Shown here piece after piece: positions 43,824 to 53,683 of a stretch of DNA of 64,000 nt. The notes under the pieces are model-generated. The model was given only the letters and a program-made list of their open reading frames with translations, made no database searches and was not told where the DNA came from. Made by a program: the position numbers and the translations under genes. The DNA comes from Chloroflexota bacterium (GTDB taxonomy: Bacteria; Chloroflexota; Anaerolineae; Anaerolineales; UBA4823): NCBI GenBank assembly GCA_029265355.1, contig JAJUJL010000004.1:1-64000 (forward strand). Reading direction: 5' to 3'. Position 1 is the first letter of the stretch. Each line of letters opens with the position of its first letter.

Positions 43824-44840
43824 TCAGGCATAAACTTGCTTAATCGCCCGCAGCGCCCGCAGCGTCACCCACTGGTTGGGCTGCTTCTTCTGTCCGAATT
43901 CCGCCCAGGTCTTACCAGCGTAATCGTATTCCAACGCCCAACGGCCCTGCCTGTCCTGCTTGGCGAGCACCATTTTCAAGGCGTTCGCCAGGCGTGGGTC
44001 CTTACCATAGCCCAGCGAAGCCAGCGCTTCCACAATTTGCAAAATATCGGTGACGTAAAAAACCGGGAAGCCGAATTTCCACCAATTGCCGCTGGGCTTC
44101 TCCGCCCAACCCGCCGGGTAAGCCGCGGTGGCCGGGTCCACACCCAGCAGGAAGTCCACACCCTGTTGAATGGCAGCCTCGATCTGCGGCGTGCGCTTTT
44201 CGATCGGCAGCCTGCCGAAGGCCAGCATCACCTTGACCGCGCCCCAGGCGCAGGGCAGTTTGTTGTTGGCGCCACAAGCGAAATTCGGCCCGCACTTACC
44301 CGCGTAGTAACGCCGCGGTGTGCCTTTCGATCCAAGTGGGGCGATCCCATCGCCAGTGACTGTGCGCGCCATCCAGTCGAAAGCCTCATCCAGGCGCGGG
44401 TGGCGATAATCCAGGTCGAGCAGCGCTGTGAGCAGATTGCCCTGCAGGCAGTCGGCTGTTGCGCCTGGCGCGCCGCTGGCGCTGAAGCCGCCCACCTCGC
44501 TCAAGCTGTGCGTCACCAGGTAGTTGCAGGCTGCCGCAATACGCTCATCATCCAGCAGGCACGCGCCCAGTTGAGCCAGGGCGATCAGCGACCAGACCGT
44601 CGAACGGTACTTGGGATCGTATCCCGGCCCAGGCTCTTCCCAGTAGCCCTCTGGCTGCATTCGCGCCAGGATCACGCCGATCGGCCCATCCTGGTAGGCT
44701 GCCTGGCGGGCGCGCTCAGCCGATGCAGTTGCCATCTCATCCTCGAGCAAGAATTTATAGGTCAGGTAAGCTGCGCCGGGCGGCTCGTCCTGCAACAACC
44801 AGGGCAACGGGTCGGCATGAATCAAATCCTTCCAGTGCAC
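43824..44840 (-). CDS. Terpene-cyclase/prenyltransferase-fold protein
   Basis: This 338-residue protein has (alpha/alpha)6-barrel-like repeats seen in squalene-cyclase/prenyltransferase families, such as YRSTVWSLIALAQLG and ATAYPAGWAEKPSGN...YVTDILQIVEAL. The catalytic DxDD of cyclases is absent. GTG 44840 has a very strong GGGAGGAGG site; an ATG at 44870 overlaps the VIT1-like stop by one base. It is co-transcribed after the VIT1-like gene. The enzymatic role is unknown. Confidence 0.8.
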   Translation of the reverse strand: MHWKDLIHADPLPWLLQDEPPGAAYLTYKFLLEDEMATASAERARQAAYQDGPIGVILARMQPEGYWEEPGPGYDPKYRSTVWSLIALAQLGACLLDDERIAAACNYLVTHSLSEVGGFSASGAPGATADCLQGNLLTALLDLDYRHPRLDEAFDWMARTVTGDGIAPLGSKGTPRRYYAGKCGPNFACGANNKLPCAWGAVKVMLAFGRLPIEKRTPQIEAAIQQGVDFLLGVDPATAAYPAGWAEKPSGNWWKFGFPVFYVTDILQIVEALASLGYGKDPRLANALKMVLAKQDRQGRWALEYDYAGKTWAEFGQKKQPNQWVTLRALRAIKQVYA

Positions 44841-44869
44841 GACGCAGCCTCCTCCCAGCGCCTCAGTCA

Positions 44870-45628
44870 TCAAGGCATCGGCGGCACCTTGAAGATCGCT
44901 CCGACCGCATACCCCACCAGGGCGCTGACTGTTCCAATGATGGCCATTTCCAACCCGGAGCGACCCGGGTGCCCCACCGTGACGCGCGCCTTGTAGAAGC
45001 CCACCGCAAACAGCACCAGCGCCGAGATCAAGATCGAAACTGGTATCCCCCAGGCAACAGGCAGGATGCCAAACGGCAACAACGGTATCAGCGAGCCGAT
45101 GATTGCCGCCACACCGACGACAAGCGCCGAGCGCAGCGCAGCGGTGCGGTCGGTGGGCATCAACTGGTGTTCTTCCGCCATCATCACCGCCACCCACACA
45201 TCTTCGTTGGCAGTGATCGTATCAACAATCTTATCCAGGAGCTCGCCTTCGAAGCCCTTGCCGGCGTAAATCTCGCGGATTTCGTCGCGCTCCAGGACCG
45301 GCACGTCCTGGATATGGCGATATTCGCGTTCGCGCTCGCTCTCGTAGAAATCGGCCTCCGCCAGGGTGGAAGTATAGGCCACCGCACCCATGGAGACTGA
45401 CTCAGCAAAGGTGGCCGCCAGCCCCGCCACCAGCACGATGCGCGTATCGCTGGTCGCCGCTGCCACGCCCAAAATCACCCCCAGCACATTCACCAGGCCG
45501 TCCTGCCCACCCAGGATCACATCGGCCAGGGCAGAGGCCTTGCGGTGTGGATCGTGATGGGTGTGATGAAGCAGTTCATCGATCAGCGGGTTGCGACGCG
45601 CTGGTTTAGCGCTTCTGTATTGCAGCAT
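44870..45628 (-). CDS. VIT1/CCC1-family iron/manganese transporter
   Basis: This 252-residue membrane protein has the VIT1/CCC1 features: GGQDGLVNVLGVILGVAAA in the first helix pair, FAESVSMGAVAY near helix 2, a cytoplasmic helical metal-binding insert and three C-terminal helices. Members move Fe2+ or Mn2+, usually for storage or efflux. It overlaps the next gene by one base at 44870 if that gene uses its ATG. It is preceded by a CDF transporter after 24 bp. Confidence 0.92.
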   Translation of the reverse strand: MLQYRSAKPARRNPLIDELLHHTHHDPHRKASALADVILGGQDGLVNVLGVILGVAAATSDTRIVLVAGLAATFAESVSMGAVAYTSTLAEADFYESEREREYRHIQDVPVLERDEIREIYAGKGFEGELLDKIVDTITANEDVWVAVMMAEEHQLMPTDRTAALRSALVVGVAAIIGSLIPLLPFGILPVAWGIPVSILISALVLFAVGFYKARVTVGHPGRSGLEMAIIGTVSALVGYAVGAIFKVPPMP

Positions 45629-45652
45629 AAATCCTCCCGATCTTAATCAATA

Positions 45653-47101
45653 TCAGGGCTGGCGCGGCTCGCTCTCAGGCGGCTCCAGGTGGACGAACAC
45701 ATCCACCACTCCTGGCAGCCGCAATCCAAGCTCGTGTTCTAAAAGCGAAGATAAATGATGCGCTTCAGCCACGGGCATATCGCCAGCCACGTGCGCCTCC
45801 AGCGCCACATGGTAACGCTCAGCGTCTGCTGGGCTGCGGCGCACAATGATATTATGAGCATAGTCCAGTTTATCGATTTGCGCAACCACCTGCTCGATCA
45901 CCTGGCGCACCTGCGCTTCTAAATGTTCCGGGACGCGCTGGGCCTCCTCAACGCTCAGCGAGGCCATCTCGATATGCGTGTGCACTGCATCCAGTTCAGG
46001 CGCCCGCTGGCGCATCTCACGCTCCAGTCGGTCAACCAAAGTGTGCGCCTCCCCAAGCGTCAGCCGCGGATCCACCCCAACGTGCATCTCCAGGTACAGG
46101 CTGCCTTCGAGCTGGTGGGCCCAACACTCATGAATGGTCAATCCCAGCTCAGCGGCAGCCTGGCGCAGGGTAGCAAAGAGATCAGCCTGCTCCATACCGG
46201 GTTGGCGCTGCGCCTCCAGGTGCACGGTGACATCGTTGATCTCATCCAGCGCCAGCAATTGGCGGCGCACCTCGCTGGCGATGGTGTCAGCCTGCTGCAC
46301 CGTCTTCTCCGGTGAAATTCGCACATGCAAGTCTACCGCGGCGCTGCCCTGTGCGCCGCGCGAACGCACACGGTGAAACGACTCGACGCCAGACACACGC
46401 GAGACGATCTCGGCAATGCGACGCGGGTCTACCACCGCCCGGTCCACCAGCACCGGCAAGGTTTCACGCAGGATATCGATGCCGATTCGGGCGATCACCA
46501 GCGCCACCAACGCCGCAAGTATGGCGTCGGCCTGAGAGTAACCCAGGCTGACCAATCCCAGGCCAACCAGCACCGAGAGCGAAACCAGGATGCTGGCCCG
46601 GGTGTGCAGGGCGTCTGCTACCAGGATCTCGCTGTTCAAGCGCCGGCCCTGGCGCAACTCATACCAGCTCGTGCCTGCCTGCACCGCCATAGAGGCCAGC
46701 AGGCTTGCCAGCACCCAGGCATTCAGGTGCAGTTCTGCCGGGCGACCCAGGCGATCCCAGGCGGCTTGCAAAAGCTGCCAGCAGGTCAAGAAGAGCAGGA
46801 ACGAGATGCTGAGAGCAGCCACCGTCTCAAACTTGCGGTGTCCGTAAGGATGCTCTGCATCGGGCGGTTTGGCAGCGGCGAACAGGCCCGCCAGACCAAC
46901 CACGTTGGAGAGGCCGTCAAACAGGCTGTCCAGGCCATCGGCGACCACGCTCAATGCGCCGGTGAGCAGCCCAGCAGCCAGCTTGAACGCGGTCGCCAGG
47001 AAGTTGAGCAACATGGTTACCACCAACACGCGCTGGATTTGCCCCAGGTCGCGCCGGTCGGTGGCGAAATAGCCGTCATCTTGCCAATCATAGGAAGGCA
47101 T
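45653..47101 (-). CDS. CDF cation efflux protein with three tail domains
   Basis: This 482-residue protein is much longer than typical CDF transporters (about 300). Six helices are followed by three successive cytoplasmic domains of about 75 residues each, all of ferredoxin-like cation-efflux dimerisation type (VESFHRVRSRG, LTIHECWAHQL and LDYAHNIIVRRS). Zinc-site Asp and His are in GLDSLFDG and ADALHTR. It exports Zn2+, Fe2+ or Mn2+ by proton antiport. It starts at ATG 47101; a TTG at 47131 is less likely. Confidence 0.92.
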   Translation of the reverse strand: MPSYDWQDDGYFATDRRDLGQIQRVLVVTMLLNFLATAFKLAAGLLTGALSVVADGLDSLFDGLSNVVGLAGLFAAAKPPDAEHPYGHRKFETVAALSISFLLFLTCWQLLQAAWDRLGRPAELHLNAWVLASLLASMAVQAGTSWYELRQGRRLNSEILVADALHTRASILVSLSVLVGLGLVSLGYSQADAILAALVALVIARIGIDILRETLPVLVDRAVVDPRRIAEIVSRVSGVESFHRVRSRGAQGSAAVDLHVRISPEKTVQQADTIASEVRRQLLALDEINDVTVHLEAQRQPGMEQADLFATLRQAAAELGLTIHECWAHQLEGSLYLEMHVGVDPRLTLGEAHTLVDRLEREMRQRAPELDAVHTHIEMASLSVEEAQRVPEHLEAQVRQVIEQVVAQIDKLDYAHNIIVRRSPADAERYHVALEAHVAGDMPVAEAHHLSSLLEHELGLRLPGVVDVFVHLEPPESEPRQP

Positions 47102-47172
47102 CAGCGGGGAATGATACCAGAAATGTGACAAAATCTGCTGGTCTTTCCAGGCGATCCAACCAGCCGATTGTT

Positions 47173-48609
47173 TTACATGGCGCTGAGCACCGCTTCCGCC
47201 GCAAGTTCAGCCGAGCGAATGCAGTCTGGTATGCCGATGCCGCGGTAACCGTTGCCCGCCAGGGCAAGAGCAGGCCAGGGTTGGAGAGCCGCGTCGATGC
47301 GCTGCAAGCGCGCTGGGTGTCCCAGGTTATATTGCGGCATGGCGTCTTTCCACAAAAAGGTGCGCCACAGAACAGGCTCGGCAGTCAGATCGAGAGTTTC
47401 AGCCAGCTCGCGGCGCGCCAACTGCAACAGCCCGGCCTCGTCCCAGGGGATCTCCGCCTGCTGCCCGGCGCGGCCGATGAACACCCGCAGCAGGGCATAT
47501 CCCTGGGGGGCGCGGTGTGGGAATTTAGTTGAGGTCCAGGTGCAGGCCAACGCCTGTCGCCCTTCACGCCGCGGGATCACGTAACCGTACCCATCCAGCG
47601 GGCGCTTCAGGTCTTCCTGGCGATAAGCCAGGGAAACAGTAGCGGTGGAGACATACTCGATGGCCTTGAGCTCGGCTGCAAGGGTGGGGTCCAGCTCGGC
47701 CAGCAGAGCGCCGGAGGCAAAAGCCGGAGCCGCCAGCACCAACCCATCCACCAGCTCACGCTCGCCATTTTCCAGAATCAAAGCATAGCCAGAGCCGGCT
47801 GGCTGCACGCTCATTGCCGCCGCGCCGCTGCGCAGCTCCACCCCTCCAGCCTGCAGGCGCTCGACCAGCGCTTCGACGATTTCTGCCAGGCCAGTGGTGG
47901 GGGTCAAGAAAGCGCTGCGCGAGCCCGGCGCGCTGCTTGCCTGGCCCTGGCGCGCCAGCTTACGGCGAGTCGCCAGCGCCCCGCGCACCAGCCCGCCATG
48001 CTGCAACTCCAGGTCGCGCAAATAGGGAAAGGTGGCCTGCAGGCTGAGGTGATCGCCATCTCCAGCATAGATGCCGCTCATCAGCGGCTCGATCAGGCGC
48101 TCGTACACATCCCGTCCCAGCCGGCGAGTGACAAAAGCTCCCAGGCTTTCATCGCCATTGAGCGGCTGCGGCGGAATAAAGAAATCGGCGCCCATGCGCA
48201 GCTTGGCAGGCCAGGAGAGCAGCCCAGTTGCCAACATGGGTTTGATCTGGGTGGGAATCATCATTGTCAGGCCATCGGGCAGCGGCTGCAGCCGCCCCCC
48301 CTGCAGCACATAGGTGCTGCGCTGCTGTGGGTTGGTGCCGTGCAGGCGTTCGCCCAGGCCCAGCTCTTTGCACAGCGCCACCCCCCAGGGTTTGGTCGCC
48401 AGGAAAGTGTCTGGCCCTCCCTCGATCACGAAGGCATCATGCATCCCTTCCAGGCGCACACGCTGGGTGGCAATTTTGCCGCCCCAGGCGCGCTCGCGCT
48501 CCAGCACGCTGATCGACAGCGCCTGGCCGCGCTGTTGAGCTCTCTTGAGCAACGCGTACGCTGCCGATAAGCCGGTGATCCCGCCGCCAACTACGATCAC
48601 GCGCTTCAT
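47173..48609 (-). CDS. hemY: Protoporphyrinogen/coproporphyrinogen oxidase
   Basis: This 478-residue FAD enzyme has the dinucleotide motif VIVVGGGITGLSAAYAL at the N-terminus and the C-terminal GNGYRGIGIPDCIRSAE. With HemH and ChdC in the same operon it most likely oxidises coproporphyrinogen III to coproporphyrin III (CgoX role). AAAGGA precedes the ATG 48609; a longer in-frame ORF overlaps hemE. Last gene of the heme operon. Confidence 0.93.
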   Translation of the reverse strand: MKRVIVVGGGITGLSAAYALLKRAQQRGQALSISVLERERAWGGKIATQRVRLEGMHDAFVIEGGPDTFLATKPWGVALCKELGLGERLHGTNPQQRSTYVLQGGRLQPLPDGLTMMIPTQIKPMLATGLLSWPAKLRMGADFFIPPQPLNGDESLGAFVTRRLGRDVYERLIEPLMSGIYAGDGDHLSLQATFPYLRDLELQHGGLVRGALATRRKLARQGQASSAPGSRSAFLTPTTGLAEIVEALVERLQAGGVELRSGAAAMSVQPAGSGYALILENGERELVDGLVLAAPAFASGALLAELDPTLAAELKAIEYVSTATVSLAYRQEDLKRPLDGYGYVIPRREGRQALACTWTSTKFPHRAPQGYALLRVFIGRAGQQAEIPWDEAGLLQLARRELAETLDLTAEPVLWRTFLWKDAMPQYNLGHPARLQRIDAALQPWPALALAGNGYRGIGIPDCIRSAELAAEAVLSAM

Positions 48610-48640
48610 TTTGCCGTCCTTTTGTGAACCAGAATGTACC

Positions 48641-49684
48641 TCATTGTGCCGTGATCTCGTGAACCATCTCCACCACCGCCTTGACATGCTCCACCGGCGT
48701 GTGCGGCAGGATGCCGTGTCCCAGGTTGAAGATGTGACCCGGTAACCCACCCGCCCGTTCCAGCACATCCTGCACCTGCTGTCGCAGCACTGGCAGCGGA
48801 GCAAACAAAGCCACCGGGTCCAGGTTGCCCTGCACCGCCACATCGTCGCCCAAGAGGCGTCGGCCCTGGTCGAGCGGCAGGCGCCAATCCAGGCCGATCA
48901 CGTCTCCGCCGGCTTGCTTCATCAGCTCCAGCAGAGTGGCAGTGCCAGTGCCAAAGTGGATGACCGGTGTTCCGGTGACCTGGATGGCTTTCAGAATGCG
49001 TTGCGAATAGGGCAGCACATAACAGGCGTAATCCTGCGGGCTGAGCGCGCCCACCCAGGAGTCGAAAAGCTGCACCGCCTGCGCTCCGGCGCGCACCTGC
49101 GCCAGCAGATAGCCGGTCAGAGCCTGCGCCAGTTTATCCATCAACGCATGCCAGGTCTGCGGTTGAGCGTGCATCAGCAGCTTGGTGTGAATATAGTTGC
49201 GCGACGCGCCGCCTTCAATCACGTAGGAAGCCAGGGTGAACGGAGCGCCGGCAAAACCAATCAAGGGAACAGGCTTGCCGCTCAATTCGCGGCGCACCAG
49301 ACGGATAGCTTCCAGCACGTGCCCCAGGTCGCTCTCGGCCTCCAGCTCGCGCAGGCTAGCCACATCCTCAGGTGTGCGCACTGGGTTGTGGATCAGCGGG
49401 CCTTCGCCCTGGGCGAATTCCAGCTTGAGTCCCATGGGCACGATCGGCAGCAAAATATCCGCAAAAAGGATGGCAGCATCCACACCCAGGGCATGCACCG
49501 GTTGCAACGTCACTTCCGCCGCCAGCTCAGGTCGCTCGACGATTTCGAGCAGCGAGTGGTGAGCGCGGATGCGCCGATATTCGGGCATGTAGCGCCCCGC
49601 CTGGCGCATAAACCACACCGGTGTGGCGTCAACCGGCTGGCGGCGGCAGGCGCGCAGAAAGCGGGCATCGAGTTCAGAGCTCAT
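48641..49684 (-). CDS. hemE: Uroporphyrinogen decarboxylase
   Basis: This 347-residue enzyme removes four carboxyls from uroporphyrinogen III. Motifs are the N-terminal PVWFMRQAGRYMPEYR (substrate Arg pair), GFAGAPFTLASY and HFGTGTA with FNLGHGILPHTP near the C-terminus. Its length is normal. It starts 5 bp after the radical SAM stop, on the minus strand. Confidence 0.97.
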   Translation of the reverse strand: MSSELDARFLRACRRQPVDATPVWFMRQAGRYMPEYRRIRAHHSLLEIVERPELAAEVTLQPVHALGVDAAILFADILLPIVPMGLKLEFAQGEGPLIHNPVRTPEDVASLRELEAESDLGHVLEAIRLVRRELSGKPVPLIGFAGAPFTLASYVIEGGASRNYIHTKLLMHAQPQTWHALMDKLAQALTGYLLAQVRAGAQAVQLFDSWVGALSPQDYACYVLPYSQRILKAIQVTGTPVIHFGTGTATLLELMKQAGGDVIGLDWRLPLDQGRRLLGDDVAVQGNLDPVALFAPLPVLRQQVQDVLERAGGLPGHIFNLGHGILPHTPVEHVKAVVEMVHEITAQ

Positions 49685-49688
49685 GGAT

Positions 49689-50852
49689 TTACCCTCGAAT
49701 GGGAGGTTCGTAAGCGCAAGCCGGGTCGGTTTCCAGGTAGTCGCCGGTCACACCGTAGGCGCGGCCGCGCTGCCCGCCGCATACCTCGCGGAATTCGCAC
49801 CAGCCACACTTGCCTTTGAGCCTGGCTGGATCGCGCAGGTCACGAAAAAGAGAGTGGTTGCGGTAAGTTTGGACCACATCCACCTGGCGCACATTGCCGG
49901 CGCTCACCGGCAGGAATCCCGATGGCATGATCTCGCCAGTGTGAGAGATGAAGAGAAAACCGTTGCCATCATTGACGCCTTTGGTGGGGCGGTGCAGCCC
50001 ATCAGCGTATTGGAAGCCCGCCCCCTGGAAGGTGACCGGCAGATCCCGACCCTGCTCAGCCTTGCGTCGTTGGATCGCCACGCGGCGGTACATCGGCGCA
50101 GCGGTGGCTTTGATATCGAAAGGCGCCTGCTGCGACAGGTCATACAGCCAGTTGAACACTTGCTCGTGCTCCTCGGGCGAGATCATCCACAGCGCCTGGG
50201 CGCGGCCGGTGGGCACCAGGAAGAACACCGACCACTGCACCGCCCCAACTTCCTGAATGAATGGCACCATTTCCGGCAGCAGGTGCAGGTTGTGGCGCGA
50301 GACGGTGGTGTTAACTTGGGCGCTGATCCCAACCTGCTGGGCGTTGCGCAGGATGCGCATGGTGCGTTCCCAGGAACCAGGCACCTGGCGGAACGAATCG
50401 TGCACTTCGGCGCTGGGCGCGTCCAGGCTGAGCGCAATGCGGCGGATGCCTGCCTGGCGAGCAAACTCCAGCCGCTCCACCGTGGGCAGGGCGGTGGCAG
50501 TGGGCGTCAGCGAGCAGCGCAGGTTTTTGCTGGTGGCATGAGCGATCAAATCGAACAGATCGCGGCGCATCATCGGGTCGCCGCCGGTGAAAATCAGGAT
50601 CGGGCTGCCAAAATCCGCCAGGCGGTCAATCAGGCGCAGCGCATCGGCTGTGCTCAACTCGTGTGGGTCGCGCTGGTGCTGGGCATCGGCGCGACAATGC
50701 ACACAGGCGTAGGCGCACGCGCGGGTCACTTCCCAGGCGATGGTGAACGGCGCCAGGTTGAAATCGGCTACTTGCATGCGCTGGTCATGGTAGTGGCGCT
50801 CGGCAGCCGCAGCGTTGCTCAGGGGTTTAGAGGGCAGGGATGGTCGGTTCAA
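49689..50852 (-). CDS. Radical SAM/SPASM protein in heme operon
   Basis: This 387-residue protein has the radical SAM motif C-x3-C-x2-C (Cys46, Cys50, Cys53 in RACAYACVHC) and a SPASM-like C-terminus with CGWCEFREVCGG and a final DPACAY. It resembles radical SAM proteins often placed in heme gene clusters, including AhbD-like heme decarboxylases, but I cannot assign the reaction. It starts at TTG with AAGGAG 10 bp upstream. Its place between hemB and hemE suggests a tetrapyrrole role. Confidence 0.85.
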   Translation of the reverse strand: MNRPSLPSKPLSNAAAAERHYHDQRMQVADFNLAPFTIAWEVTRACAYACVHCRADAQHQRDPHELSTADALRLIDRLADFGSPILIFTGGDPMMRRDLFDLIAHATSKNLRCSLTPTATALPTVERLEFARQAGIRRIALSLDAPSAEVHDSFRQVPGSWERTMRILRNAQQVGISAQVNTTVSRHNLHLLPEMVPFIQEVGAVQWSVFFLVPTGRAQALWMISPEEHEQVFNWLYDLSQQAPFDIKATAAPMYRRVAIQRRKAEQGRDLPVTFQGAGFQYADGLHRPTKGVNDGNGFLFISHTGEIMPSGFLPVSAGNVRQVDVVQTYRNHSLFRDLRDPARLKGKCGWCEFREVCGGQRGRAYGVTGDYLETDPACAYEPPIRG

Positions 50853-50881
50853 AGGTGTGAATCTCCTTGGGATACCAGTAA

Positions 50882-51919
50882 TTACCCCTCAGCCAGCCAG
50901 GCAGCGGCATCCAGGGCATGGTAAGTCAGGATCAGATCAGCGCCAGCGCGCTTGATGGCGGTCAGCGCTTCCAGCACTGCGCCGCGCTCATCCAGCCAGC
51001 CATTTTGGGCGGCAGCTTTGAGCATGGCATACTCCCCGCTCACGTTATACGCCGCCAGCGGCAGCTCTGGAAATGCCTGGCGCAGCTCGGCAATGACATC
51101 CAGGTAAGGGAGGGCGGGCTTGACCATGAGCATATCGGCGCCTTCGCCGATATCCAGGGCAGCCTCGCGCAGCGCTTCCCGGCGGTTGGCTGGATCCATT
51201 TGGTGGGATTTTCGGTCGCCAAACTTGGGGGGCGACTCTGCTGCATCGCGAAACGGGCCATAAAACGACGAGGCGTATTTGACAGCATAGGAAAGGATGG
51301 GGATGTGCTCGAAGCGAGCAGCATCCAACGCCTGGCGGATCGCCCCCACCATGCCGTCCATCATCCCGCTGGGGGCAACGATGTCGGCGCCTGCGGCAGC
51401 GTGCGAGACCGCCACCCGGCCCAATATGTTCAGCGTGGTGTCGTTGAGCACATAACCTTCCGGCAGGTGCGGCTCTGGCAACACATCGCCGACATTGAGC
51501 AAGCCGCAGTGCCCGTGATCGGTGTACTCGCACAGGCACACATCGGTGATCACTACCATCTCGGGGACTGCTGCCTTGATCGCCAGTATGGCGCGCTGCA
51601 CCACGCCATTGGCGTCGAAGTTTTCGCGACCAACGGCGTCTTTCTCCTCTGGGATGCCAAACAGGATCACCGCCGGCACGCCGGCGCGCAACACCTTCTC
51701 TGCCAGGGCAGGCAGGTGCTCCACCGTCCATTGGTTAACGCCCGGCATCGAACGAATCGGGCGCGGCTCGCCCTTGCCGCTGCGCACGAAAAGCGGGTAG
51801 ATAAAATCTCCCGGGTTTAGTTCTGTCTCGCGCAGCATGCGGCGCAGGGCAGGGGTTCGCCGCAAACGGCGTGGCCGGCTGACCGGGAAAGCTGGGAAAT
51901 TCGGCTTCACATTTTCCAT
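50882..51919 (-). CDS. hemB: Delta-aminolevulinic acid dehydratase
   Basis: This 345-residue enzyme condenses two aminolevulinates to porphobilinogen. The zinc site Cys128, Cys130, Cys138 lies in [14 protein letters not shown], and the Schiff-base lysines are Lys214 (YAVKYASSF) and Lys267 ([10 protein letters not shown]). The ATG overlaps the hemD stop by one base (TAATG). Confidence 0.97.
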   Translation of the reverse strand: MENVKPNFPAFPVSRPRRLRRTPALRRMLRETELNPGDFIYPLFVRSGKGEPRPIRSMPGVNQWTVEHLPALAEKVLRAGVPAVILFGIPEEKDAVGRENFDANGVVQRAILAIKAAVPEMVVITDVCLCEYTDHGHCGLLNVGDVLPEPHLPEGYVLNDTTLNILGRVAVSHAAAGADIVAPSGMMDGMVGAIRQALDAARFEHIPILSYAVKYASSFYGPFRDAAESPPKFGDRKSHQMDPANRREALREAALDIGEGADMLMVKPALPYLDVIAELRQAFPELPLAAYNVSGEYAMLKAAAQNGWLDERGAVLEALTAIKRAGADLILTYHALDAAAWLAEG

Positions 51920-52737
51920 TAACTCGCTCCAACTCCAGGGTCTTGATCATCGAGGCGCCCAGGTGCAAGCGTTTGCCCCGCCGGGTAATCTTGCAGCGCG
52001 TGCAACAAGCCCTGGGTGGTGTATTCTTCCGCCACCACATCTACAGGCAAGCCCTCCTCCCGGGCAGCCTGGGCAGTAATTGGCCCGATGCACGCCATCA
52101 CCGGCGCTCCCGGCAGCCGCGCCGGATCGATTCCGACCTGGCGCAGGGCGGCGGCAAAGTTATGCACGGTGGATGAACTGGTAAAGGTGACCACATCCAC
52201 GCCCTCCAGCAGGGCTTGCAGCGCGCCGGCCTCGGGTTGCACCGCCAGCGTGCGGTAAACCGGTATCTCGACCGCCTCGCCGCCCGCCTGGCGGATGGCT
52301 TGCGCCAGCGCCGGGCGCGCAATTTCGGCGCGCAGCAGCAAGACGCGCCGCCCTTGCAGCGGCTCCAGGCCTGGCGCGATCGCCTCGGCGATAAACTCGC
52401 CGGGCACAAACGCCGGCTCCACACCCCTGCGGCGCAACGCTTCGGCAGTCTTTGGGCCAATAGCAGCCACCAGCAGGCTGGGCGGCAGGCCTGGCAAGCC
52501 CAAATCCTGCAATCGCCGCCACACCATTCGGACGCCGTTGACGCTGGTCAGCACCAGCCAGTCGTATTCCGCCAGGTTGCGCAGCGCCTGGTCCAGCTCG
52601 CCAGTGTCTTCCATGGGAGCAATGGCAATCGCCGGGAAGAGCATGGGCAGCGCGCCAGCGGCCTGCAGCGCGGCGGCAAAAGCCTCTGCCTGGCCGCGCG
52701 GCCGAGTGATCAACACTTTTTTTCCACTCAATTTCAT
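51919..52737 (-). CDS. hemD: Uroporphyrinogen-III synthase
   Basis: This 272-residue two-domain protein cyclises hydroxymethylbilane with ring-D inversion. Typical landmarks are the N-terminal [23 protein letters not shown], the mid [12 protein letters not shown] and [14 protein letters not shown]. The enzyme family has low conservation, but the position between hemC and hemB supports the call. One-base overlap with hemB and 12 bp gap to hemC. Confidence 0.93.
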   Translation of the reverse strand: MKLSGKKVLITRPRGQAEAFAAALQAAGALPMLFPAIAIAPMEDTGELDQALRNLAEYDWLVLTSVNGVRMVWRRLQDLGLPGLPPSLLVAAIGPKTAEALRRRGVEPAFVPGEFIAEAIAPGLEPLQGRRVLLLRAEIARPALAQAIRQAGGEAVEIPVYRTLAVQPEAGALQALLEGVDVVTFTSSSTVHNFAAALRQVGIDPARLPGAPVMACIGPITAQAAREEGLPVDVVAEEYTTQGLLHALQDYPAGQTLAPGRLDDQDPGVGAS

Positions 52738-52749
52738 AGCCTGCGTCGC

Positions 52750-53676
52750 CTATCCGGGCTGCCCGATCTCAGCCAGCAGACTGGCCGCGCCCATGGCCAG
52801 CGCCTGCGTGGCAGCTTCTCGCCCCACGATGATTGGATCTTTGCCCTGCGCCTGGCAGCGGATCACCCGGCGCCCATCCAGAGCAGCCACTAATCCCTGC
52901 AAGCTGATCCCACGTTCTGTGGCGACAGCGTGGGCTGCCACCGGCACAGAGCAGCCGCCCCCCAAAGCGCTCAGAAAGGCGCGCTCGGCGCGGGTCGCCA
53001 GGCGCGTGGGAGCATGCTCGATGGCCGCCAGCCGTTCGAGCGTTAACAGATCATTCTGACGGCACTGCACCGCCAAAGCCCCCTGGCCTGGGGCGGGCAG
53101 CATCACTTCCAGCGGCAGCCATTGGCTGACATAGTTTTCCAATCCCAGGCGTACCAGCCCGGCGCCCGCCAGCACGGCGGCCTCCACAATCCCCTCCTGC
53201 ACTTTGCGCAGGCGAGTGTCCACGTTGCCACGCAGCGCTTCAATGCGCAGATCGGGCCGATAAGCGAGGAGCTGCGCAGCCCGGCGCAAGCTGGATGTGC
53301 CCAGGCGCGCCCCGTGTGGCAGCGTGTCGAGGGTAAAACCGCGCGCTGAAACCAGGGCGTCACGCGCCTCTGCCCGCTCAGGCACTGCCCCAATCACCAG
53401 ATCGGGAGCGTCCTCCACCGGCAGGTCCTTGAGCGAGTGAACCGCAGCCTGCACCCTGCCCGAACGGATCTCGGCCTCCAGCTCCTGGGTAAACAAGCCT
53501 TTGCCGCCAATCTCGGGCAAAGGGCGGTCCACAATGCGATCGCCGCGGGTGGTGATCACCAGCTCGTGAAAGGTCAGCGCGGGCCAGGCCTGCTGCAAAG
53601 AGCGCATGACCGCCTGGGTTTGCCAGCGCGCCAGGGCCGATGGGCGAGTAGCGAAGATCATACGTTGGCTTTCCAT
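52750..53676 (-). CDS. hemC: Porphobilinogen deaminase
   Basis: This 308-residue enzyme polymerises four porphobilinogen units. The dipyrromethane cofactor Cys242 is in GGGCSVPV. Other conserved regions are RPSALARWQ, GGKGLFTQELE and APGQGALAVQC. Seven bases separate it from hemA. Confidence 0.97.
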   Translation of the reverse strand: MESQRMIFATRPSALARWQTQAVMRSLQQAWPALTFHELVITTRGDRIVDRPLPEIGGKGLFTQELEAEIRSGRVQAAVHSLKDLPVEDAPDLVIGAVPERAEARDALVSARGFTLDTLPHGARLGTSSLRRAAQLLAYRPDLRIEALRGNVDTRLRKVQEGIVEAAVLAGAGLVRLGLENYVSQWLPLEVMLPAPGQGALAVQCRQNDLLTLERLAAIEHAPTRLATRAERAFLSALGGGCSVPVAAHAVATERGISLQGLVAALDGRRVIRCQAQGKDPIIVGREAATQALAMGAASLLAEIGQPG

Positions 53677-53683
53677 AACTTAA

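Noticed and set aside
43824-45197. A 457-residue start for the terpene-cyclase-fold gene
   Set aside because: The first 109 residues are a shadow of the VIT1-like gene in another frame; the strong ribosome binding site indicates a start at 44840.
47173-48843. Extended N-terminus for hemY starting at 48843
   Set aside because: The extra 78 residues overlap hemE in another frame, have a composition typical of shadow translation (rich in Arg, Cys and Trp), and lack a ribosome binding site. The ATG at 48609 has one.
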